A stretch of 12,508 nucleotides of DNA from Crocinitomicaceae bacterium (GTDB taxonomy: Bacteria; Bacteroidota; Bacteroidia; Flavobacteriales_D; Crocinitomicaceae). Below are positions 7,309 to 12,508 of this stretch, piece after piece. How positions within the stretch are numbered: position 1 is the stretch's first letter; each line of letters starts with the position of its first letter. The notes beneath the pieces were generated by a model. The model saw only the letters and a program-made list of their open reading frames with translations. It searched no databases and was not told where the DNA came from. A program made the position numbers and the translations under genes. The stretch spans positions 1 to 12,508 of the forward strand of contig WTIB01000082.1 in assembly GCA_011522905.1 (NCBI GenBank), read 5' to 3'.

Positions 7309-8562
7309 ATGTCCTATTTATTTACTTCTGAGTCTGTATCAGAAGGACACCCAGATAAAGTTGCTGATCAGATATCAGATGCCTTAATTGATAATTTTTT
7401 AGCATTTGATCCAGAATCCAAAGTTGCTTGCGAAACACTCGTTACCACCGGTCAAGTTGTACTTGCAGGTGAAGTTAAATCGAAAACTTATCTCGATGTT
7501 CAAAAAATTGCAAGAGACGTAATCAATAAAATTGGTTACACGAAAAGTGAGTATATGTTTGATGGGAATTCTTGTGGTGTGTTTTCGGCAATTCACGAGC
7601 AATCTCCTGATATTAATCAAGGTGTTGAAAAGAAGAATAAAGAAGAACAAGGAGCAGGTGATCAAGGAATGATGTTCGGTTATGCAACGAATGAAACTGA
7701 AAGCTATATGCCTCTTCCTGTTGAAATTTCTCACCTTTTACTTAAAGAACTCGCAGCTTTAAGAAGAGAAAATAGTGATATTACATACTTAAGACCAGAT
7801 TCGAAGTCTCAGGTGACTATAGAATATTCAGATGACAACAAGCCGATTCGAATTGATACAATTGTGATCTCGACACAACATGATGATTTTGGAAGTGAGC
7901 AGGAAATGCTTGAAAAAATAAAAAATGATGTCATCAACATTTTGATTCCTAGAGTGAAGGCAAAATTACCAAGTCATATTCAGTCTTTATTTAATGATGA
8001 AATTATTTATCATGTTAACCCAACTGGAATATTCGTAATTGGAGGCCCTCATGGTGATACTGGCTTGACCGGAAGAAAAATTATTGTTGACACATACGGA
8101 GGAAAAGGAGCACATGGCGGAGGAGCTTTTTCTGGAAAAGATCCATCTAAAGTTGATCGCTCTGCCGCATACGCTACTAGACATATAGCAAAAAACGCTG
8201 TGGCCGCTGGCCTTTGTGATGAAATCCTTGTTCAAGTGGCATACGCCATCGGAGTGGCAGAACCAATGGGACTATACGTAGATACATATGGATCTTCTAA
8301 GATAGGTTTAACGGATGGTGAAATTGCCAGAAAGCTAGAAGGCATTTTTGATATGCGCCCATATTCAATAGAAAAAAGATTCAACTTGAGATCACCTATA
8401 TATTCTGAAACTGCTGCATATGGTCATATGGGTAGAACCTGTGAGACTGTAGAAAAAGAGTTTCAGGATGCAGCAGGACAGACCAAAAACATAACTGTTA
8501 AGCTCTTCCCTTGGGAAGAAACAGATTATGTTACTAAAGTTAAAGAAGCTTTTAGCTTATAA
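7309..8562 (+). CDS. metK: S-adenosylmethionine synthetase
   Basis: The protein is 417 aa, full length for the family. All diagnostic motifs are visible: GHPDK (13-17), which binds ATP phosphates; the signature GAGDQGMMFGYA (115-126); the glycine-rich P-loop-like GGGAFSGKDPSKVDRSAAY (about 270-288) carrying metal and phosphate-binding residues; and a C-terminal HMGR segment. It joins ATP and methionine to make S-adenosylmethionine, with release of phosphate and pyrophosphate, as a cytoplasmic oligomer. It appears to be a single-gene unit, with a TACATTTG promoter box 21 nt upstream of the ATG and a strong hairpin-T-run terminator 18 nt after the stop. No frame damage or missing motif is seen. 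Confidence 0.98.
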   Translation: MSYLFTSESVSEGHPDKVADQISDALIDNFLAFDPESKVACETLVTTGQVVLAGEVKSKTYLDVQKIARDVINKIGYTKSEYMFDGNSCGVFSAIHEQSPDINQGVEKKNKEEQGAGDQGMMFGYATNETESYMPLPVEISHLLLKELAALRRENSDITYLRPDSKSQVTIEYSDDNKPIRIDTIVISTQHDDFGSEQEMLEKIKNDVINILIPRVKAKLPSHIQSLFNDEIIYHVNPTGIFVIGGPHGDTGLTGRKIIVDTYGGKGAHGGGAFSGKDPSKVDRSAAYATRHIAKNAVAAGLCDEILVQVAYAIGVAEPMGLYVDTYGSSKIGLTDGEIARKLEGIFDMRPYSIEKRFNLRSPIYSETAAYGHMGRTCETVEKEFQDAAGQTKNITVKLFPWEETDYVTKVKEAFSL

Positions 8563-8580
8563 AATGCTAATTAGAATATG

Positions 8581-8608
8581 AAAAGGTCATTTTTAATGGC
8601 CTTTTTTT
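8581..8608 (+). terminator. Intrinsic terminator after metK
   Basis: An 11-bp stem pairs AAAAGGTCATT (8581-8591) with AATGGCCTTTT (8595-8605) around a TTT loop, with one T-G wobble. The T-run reaches 8608, giving seven consecutive T. It starts 18 nt after the metK stop. The A-run on the 5' side might allow some activity on the other strand, but no gene comes from that side. Confidence 0.88.
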
Positions 8609-8645
8609 ATGAATATAACTCATACAATTAACGCTTGCTGCGCTA

Positions 8646-8676
8646 TTGTGTATAAAGCAGAAAAATGATATTTTTA
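8646..8676 (+). promoter_or_regulatory. Probable promoter for the TPR/PD40 gene
   Basis: TTG (8646-8648) as a partial -33 and TATTTTTA (8669-8676), one base off TAnnTTTG, are separated by 20 nt, within the spacing usual for Bacteroidota. The gene lies behind a terminator and needs its own promoter, which supports the call. The box ends only 4 nt before the ATG, so the transcript would have almost no leader. Confidence 0.4.
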
Positions 8677-8680
8677 CAAC

Positions 8681-10090
8681 ATGTCAAAAACGCCAAACTA
8701 CACTCCCCGATTGAACCATAGCAATAAACTCCTATGGCTTTCTTTTATCCTATTTTTTCAATTGCAAGTACTTGGCCAATCTAAGGTGGGGATTTTTGAT
8801 AAGATCATGTGTAAAAAGCTCATTGGTAATGGAAATGAATTATTTTATGCTGGTCGCACTAGTGAAGCCATGTTTACATTTAAAAGAGCTAAAATGAAAA
8901 ACCCAAATTCATGGAAAGCCAATTATCATTTAGCCATGTCACAATTTTATTTGAAAAGCTATATCAGCGCAGAGGAAAATATTGTTGCGGCATTAAACTT
9001 GTCGAAAGGAAAAGAGGATGGTGAGCTTTATTACATGTCGGGAAGAATACATCATACCTTGAATAAAATCGATTCTGCAAAAGTGCATTATACTAAAGCC
9101 AGAGAAATATTCGGCAAGCGACTTTCGAAAGATTATGACTTAGATATACTGATTCAGCAATGTGATTTTGTTAACAATGAAAATAAAAAAGGAGTTGTGA
9201 ATCTTCGCAAGCCATTTTCAAGAAAAATAAATTCAAAATATGATGAGTATGGAGCCATACTCATATATGGTGGTAAGAGGTTGTTTTTTACGGCTCGACA
9301 GCCTGAAACTACTGGGAATAACATGAATCCAGATGACCAAAAGTTTTTTGAGGACATGTATATGGCAAATTGGGATGAAAAAAGTAATAATTGGATTGTA
9401 AATACGGAATGGATGGAGGATTACAATACCGAAGGTTTTGATGCTCTGAATTTCATGTCAAGAAATGGCATGTATGGTCTCATTACAGTTAATACTTCAG
9501 CTTCAGCTGAAAAAACAACAAGCAGTTCTGAAATTTATGAGTTTGAGGTAGATGAAGAGGATAGCACTTGGTATGTCGACCCAATTAAAAATGAAACCAT
9601 AAACACGAGCTATTTTGAGGGAGCAGCCACCATAACAGATAGTCTTTTTGATGAAGATGAATCATATACTCAAACGCTGTATTTTATATCTGATCGTAAA
9701 GGAGATAAAAGTCTAACAGACATCTACTCTATCGAGAGAATTGATGATAAATGGGGCATCGCTAAACCGGAAGTCGGACTAAACACATTAGGTAGAGAAA
9801 CAACTCCATTTGTAACTGGAGATGGGAAATATATCTTTTTCAGTAGTGATGCACTTCCTGGTATGGGGGGATATGATGTCTATTATTGTGAGAATAAAGA
9901 TGGCAAATGGGGGCCTCCAATTAATATGGGTGCAGCAGTCAATACAGTTAATGATGATACACATTTCCAATATTATCCGGAACTAAAAAAAGGGGTTATT
10001 TCGGGAATCTATAATTTTGATGGTTACTTTAGCTATGATGTTTTCGAGATCGATCTGGAAAATTCGGATTTCCCATTTTTACAAAAGTAG
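8681..10090 (+). CDS. Exported TPR and PD40 (WD40-like) propeller protein without OmpA domain
   Basis: This 469-aa protein has a 16-residue basic N-region and a hydrophobic stretch (17-32) ending VLGQS, a likely signal peptide. No lipobox cysteine is visible. Residues 45-150 contain helical TPR-like units, such as GNELFYAGRTSEAMFTFKRA, YHLAMSQFYLKSYISAEEN and YYMSGRIHHTLNKIDSAKVHY. The remainder shows PD40-type blades: LFFTARQ (201-207), LYFISDRKG (333-341) with DIYSIERIDDKW, and YIFFSSDALPGMGGYDVYY (384-402) followed by DGKWGPPINMG. This TPR-PD40 order is typical of Bacteroidota envelope proteins such as the type IX secretion component PorE, which end in a peptidoglycan-binding OmpA domain. 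Here the protein stops after the propeller. It is probably periplasmic or outer-membrane associated; the function is unknown. No alternative Met exists before residue 44, so the start is well supported. Confidence 0.8.
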   Translation: MSKTPNYTPRLNHSNKLLWLSFILFFQLQVLGQSKVGIFDKIMCKKLIGNGNELFYAGRTSEAMFTFKRAKMKNPNSWKANYHLAMSQFYLKSYISAEENIVAALNLSKGKEDGELYYMSGRIHHTLNKIDSAKVHYTKAREIFGKRLSKDYDLDILIQQCDFVNNENKKGVVNLRKPFSRKINSKYDEYGAILIYGGKRLFFTARQPETTGNNMNPDDQKFFEDMYMANWDEKSNNWIVNTEWMEDYNTEGFDALNFMSRNGMYGLITVNTSASAEKTTSSSEIYEFEVDEEDSTWYVDPIKNETINTSYFEGAATITDSLFDEDESYTQTLYFISDRKGDKSLTDIYSIERIDDKWGIAKPEVGLNTLGRETTPFVTGDGKYIFFSSDALPGMGGYDVYYCENKDGKWGPPINMGAAVNTVNDDTHFQYYPELKKGVISGIYNFDGYFSYDVFEIDLENSDFPFLQK

Positions 10091-10126
10091 CGTCAAAAGC
10101 TTCCTTTTTGATATGTGATACCAAAA

Positions 10127-10870
10127 ATGAAAAGATATTTTTTCAAAATCTCCTATGATGGAACAAGCTTCTTTGGATGGCAAAAGCAACCCAACCAAAT
10201 TAGTATTCAAGAAACCATCCAAAGTGATTTATCGAAGATTCATTCCTTAGAAGAAATCAGTATTGTTGGTTGTGGTAGGACAGATACTGGGGTACATGCG
10301 CATGAGTATTTTTTTCATTGGGATTATAAAGAGTCCATTGACAAAGAGAACATCAAGTATAAATTAAACAAAATGCTTCCCAAAAGCATTTCAATCCATG
10401 AGATAACAGAGGTGCCTATTGATATGCATGCACGATTTAGTGCCGTACAAAGAACTTATATTTACCTCATACATACATCAAAAAACCCGTTTAATGCCGC
10501 TAAAAGCTGGTATATCAATCAAGAGCTTGATATTTCAAAAATGAACGAGGCCGCTGAACTTTTAATAGGAGAAAAAGATTTCAGCTCATTCGCCAAAATA
10601 CATACCGATGTGAAAAATCATATTTGTCAACTTAGTTATGCGAAATGGACTCAAAAAGAGGATAAAATTAGCTTTGAAATAAGTGCCAACAGATTTTTAC
10701 GAAATATGGTTAGAGCCATAGTTGGCACATGTGTGGATGTAGGATTGAATAAATTAAGTATCGAACAATTCGAGGAGATCATCAATAAGAAAGATCGTCA
10801 ATCAGCATCAACATCAGCACCGGCTTTAGGATTGTACCTGAATAAGGTCAAATATGAATTAGAACTTTAA
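10127..10870 (+). CDS. truA: tRNA pseudouridine(38-40) synthase
   Basis: This 247-aa protein is the usual length for TruA, which isomerises uridines 38-40 in the tRNA anticodon arm. The N-terminus RYFFKISYDGTSFFGWQKQPN is family-typical, followed by the active-site GCGRTDTGVHA (48-58) with catalytic Asp53. Later family blocks are ARFSAVQRTYIYLI, IGEKDFSSFAK and the C-terminal SANRFLRNMVRAIVGTCVDVG. I chose ATG 10127 because homologues begin at this MRYF-like point. An in-frame GTG at 10115 would add only MIPK. It follows the TPR/PD40 gene by 36 nt with no strong promoter or terminator between, so it may be read through from there. It converges on fabD with a 2-nt gap. Confidence 0.97.
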   Translation: MKRYFFKISYDGTSFFGWQKQPNQISIQETIQSDLSKIHSLEEISIVGCGRTDTGVHAHEYFFHWDYKESIDKENIKYKLNKMLPKSISIHEITEVPIDMHARFSAVQRTYIYLIHTSKNPFNAAKSWYINQELDISKMNEAAELLIGEKDFSSFAKIHTDVKNHICQLSYAKWTQKEDKISFEISANRFLRNMVRAIVGTCVDVGLNKLSIEQFEEIINKKDRQSASTSAPALGLYLNKVKYELEL

Positions 10871-10872
10871 AA

Positions 10873-11754
10873 TTAAATGGAAGCACTTTCAGTTTCCAAA
10901 TCACGGTTCACCTTCTTAAATAATCCTTGAAGAACTCTACCTGGACCAACTTCAATTACTTGATTTGCTCCATCTTTTAACATATTTTCCATAATCTGAG
11001 TCCAACGCACAGCACCCGTTAATTGAAGAACAAGATTTTTCTTAATTTCCTCAGGGTCGGATACAGCAGAAGCATTTACATTCTGATAAACCGGACATGT
11101 AGGCGAATTAAAAATTGTATTTTCTATGGCTGAAGCCAACTCTTCTCTGGCAGGTTCCATCAAAGGAGAATGAAAAGCACCTCCAACAGGAAGAACCATC
11201 GCTCGACGAGCTCCTTTTTCTTTTAACTTCTCACATGCCGATTCAACTGCTGAAACCGAACCTGAAATCACCAACTGGCCAGGGCAATTATAATTAGCTG
11301 GAACAACAACTCCTGATGTTTCTGAACAAACCTGCTCAACCATTTCATCCTCTAAACCAAGAATAGCAGCCATAGTTGAAGGTTCATTTTCACACGCCTT
11401 CTGCATAGCCTGAGCTCTTTTGAAAACTAGGGAAAGACCATCCTCAAAGCTCAAGGTTTTATTTGCTACTAAGGCTGATAATTCTCCCAAGGAGTGTCCC
11501 GCGACCATGTCTGGCTTAAATGCGTCACCTAAACAAGCAGCCAGAATAGTTGAATGTAAGAAAATTGCAGGTTGGGTCACTTTAGTTTGTTTTAACTCCT
11601 CTGCAGTTCCTTCGAACATTATTTTTTGAATGTCAAAGCCTAAAATATCAGAGCCTTGAGAGAACAAATCTCTTGCTATTTGGGAACTATCATATAGCTC
11701 CTTACCCATTCCTGAAAACTGGGCACCTTGACCCGGAAAAACATATGCCTTCAT
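10873..11754 (-). CDS. fabD: Malonyl-CoA:ACP transacylase
   Basis: This 293-aa protein has all FabD hallmarks: FPGQGAQFSGMG (6-17), VTQPAIF (59-65), nucleophile Ser88 in GHSLGE (86-91), Arg113 in the FKRAQAMQ helix that holds the malonyl carboxylate, and catalytic His195 in GAFHSPLM. It moves malonyl groups from CoA to acyl-carrier protein for fatty acid synthesis in the cytoplasm. The ATG at 11754 follows the repeat-protein gene by 47 nt, and that gap holds a good -7 box. fabD therefore has its own promoter even if it is also reached by read-through. Its stop codon lies 2 nt from the truA stop, so neither gene has space for a terminator between them. Nothing unusual is seen in the protein. 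Confidence 0.97.
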   Translation of the reverse strand: MKAYVFPGQGAQFSGMGKELYDSSQIARDLFSQGSDILGFDIQKIMFEGTAEELKQTKVTQPAIFLHSTILAACLGDAFKPDMVAGHSLGELSALVANKTLSFEDGLSLVFKRAQAMQKACENEPSTMAAILGLEDEMVEQVCSETSGVVVPANYNCPGQLVISGSVSAVESACEKLKEKGARRAMVLPVGGAFHSPLMEPAREELASAIENTIFNSPTCPVYQNVNASAVSDPEEIKKNLVLQLTGAVRWTQIMENMLKDGANQVIEVGPGRVLQGLFKKVNRDLETESASI

Positions 11755-11775
11755 ATCAATTAAAAATTTTGCTTA

Positions 11776-11807
11776 CAAAAGTAATAGAACAATAATATAA
11801 ATTACAA
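11776..11807 (-). promoter_or_regulatory. Promoter for fabD
   Basis: On the minus strand, TACTTTTG (11783 to 11776) matches TAnnTTTG exactly. A partial -33 TTG (11807 to 11805) lies 21 nt upstream, within the accepted spacing. A start site near 11770 gives a leader of about 16 nt to the ATG at 11754. The -33 part overlaps the last codons of the upstream gene. Confidence 0.6.
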
Positions 11808-12508
11808 TTGTCCATCTGAATGATAGACTCCTTTCTTAAATACTTTAACCTTTTGAATAATTCCATCCTCATCATAAATATATAGCTTTCCATCCCACAA
11901 TTTTCCATTTTTAAAGGTTCCATCCATCCAAATTTCGTCATTTTCATTGTATACTTTATTGTATCCAAATAGCTCAAATCCAACTCCATGGGTGTTGGGA
12001 TTCCTGACAATTGGTGCCTCTATTGGTTTCTGATCAAGCACTTTTATTGGTTTGTCTACGGAAAGTTCATAACTGAATGCAGATTTTTTCTTTCCATCCC
12101 CATCCAATAGAATCTCACTTTTCAAGGATCCATTTCTGTAATAATTCTTTATTTTCCCAAAGGGTCTGCCATTTTTAGCCGTATACTCCGTTTGGAGGTT
12201 CCCATTTTTATAAAAAAACTGAATCAACCCAGATTCCTCACCATTATTGTTGTAATTTCCGCTATATGCCAGCTTACCATTACTATAATAACGATTGTAA
12301 ACTCCCTTATACTTATTTTGAATGAAGTTAGCTTCAAGTTGTTTTTTGGCATTTTTATGATACCTGATATAAAAGCCAGAAGGCCTGTTATTGGAATAAT
12401 GCCCCTTAAGCTTAGTAGTCTTGCCGTCTCTATAATATTTGATCCAAATACCCTCTTTACGCCCTTTAACAAACCGACCCTCCTCAACCTTGATATTGTC
12501 TCCGTATT
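11802..12508 (-). CDS. YwqK/MORN-like repeat protein, C-terminal part (cut by window edge)
   Basis: The minus-strand frame is open from the window edge (first full codon at 12506) to a TAA at 11802-11804, giving 234 residues; the N-terminus is outside. It is built of about five tandem units of 20-24 residues with the pattern G-x-Y/F-x-x-G-x-x-x-G-x-W/Y-x-x-Y-Y-x-N/D-G-K. Examples are GRFVKGRKEGIWIKYYRDGK, GHYSNNRPSGFYIRYHKNAK and ANFIQNKYKGVYNRYYSNGK. After a less repetitive stretch (SVDKPIKVLDQKP onward), a sixth unit, GTFKNGKLWDGKLYIYDEDG, lies near the C-terminus. Such MORN-related repeats are common in Bacteroidota proteins often labelled YwqK-family antitoxin. That label rests on similarity only and I do not adopt it; no toxin partner is visible. 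Function and location are unknown because the N-terminus is missing. fabD follows 47 nt downstream. Confidence 0.83.
   Translation of the reverse strand, partial: YGDNIKVEEGRFVKGRKEGIWIKYYRDGKTTKLKGHYSNNRPSGFYIRYHKNAKKQLEANFIQNKYKGVYNRYYSNGKLAYSGNYNNNGEESGLIQFFYKNGNLQTEYTAKNGRPFGKIKNYYRNGSLKSEILLDGDGKKKSAFSYELSVDKPIKVLDQKPIEAPIVRNPNTHGVGFELFGYNKVYNENDEIWMDGTFKNGKLWDGKLYIYDEDGIIQKVKVFKKGVYHSDGQL

Noticed and set aside
10093..10112. Hairpin TCAAAAG/CTTTTTGA between the TPR/PD40 gene and truA as a terminator
   Set aside because: The arms mismatch by one base, the stem is AT-only except one pair, and no clean T-run follows it.
11802..12227. Separate small 141-aa gene starting at 12227
   Set aside because: The start would be a TTG inside a longer open frame. 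The repeats continue upstream without a stop, so it is the C-terminal part of a larger gene.
12224..12487. Minus-strand open frame of 87 codons that looks hydrophobic
   Set aside because: It lies in another frame of the repeat-protein gene, whose repeat pattern continues unbroken through this stretch to the window edge.

Overview
This 12.5 kb window comes from the chromosome of a Bacteroidota (Bacteroidetes) bacterium, most likely a flavobacterium-like marine or freshwater lineage. Evidence for this includes AT-rich DNA, A-rich rather than Shine-Dalgarno-like start regions, and upstream boxes of the TAnnTTTG type used by the Bacteroidota housekeeping sigma factor. Lipoproteins with a 'SCKKE'-type N-terminus, the Cys-bounded GCTD...DDGTC module, a TPR plus PD40 propeller exported protein and YwqK/MORN-like repeats also fit this phylum. 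No mobile elements, RNA genes, CRISPR arrays or phage genes were seen. The placement rests on these hallmarks, not on a database search.

Layout. (1) 1-927, minus: N-terminal 309 codons of a RecB/AddA-type UvrD-like helicase, cut by the window edge. (2) 994-5296, plus: four genes spaced 0-2 nt apart. They are an MbnP-family copper-site lipoprotein, a di-heme cytochrome c peroxidase/MauG/MbnH-family lipoprotein, a 473-aa cytoplasmic protein of unknown function with a GRFRPVT motif, and a WYL-domain regulator. (3) 5329-7259, plus: paaG and paaH overlap by 4 nt and encode acyl-CoA isomerase/hydratase and dehydrogenase steps of phenylacetate-type degradation. (4) 7309-8562, plus: metK with its own promoter and a clear intrinsic terminator. 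(5) 8681-10090, plus: an exported TPR/PD40 protein. (6) 10127-10870, plus: truA. (7) 10873-11754, minus: fabD, convergent with truA at a 2-nt gap. (8) 11802-12508, minus: the C-terminal 234 residues of a YwqK/MORN-repeat protein cut by the window edge.

Most interesting is the MbnP-like/di-heme peroxidase pair. In methanotrophs, MbnH oxidises a tryptophan of MbnP to kynurenine and so creates a copper site. Here the same two families lie 2 nt apart, both as predicted lipoproteins, with no methanobactin genes visible. They appear co-transcribed with an uncharacterised cytoplasmic protein and a WYL regulator. The other genes are ordinary housekeeping or catabolic genes. Several upstream regions place the -7 box so close to the start codon that leaderless or near-leaderless transcripts are plausible.
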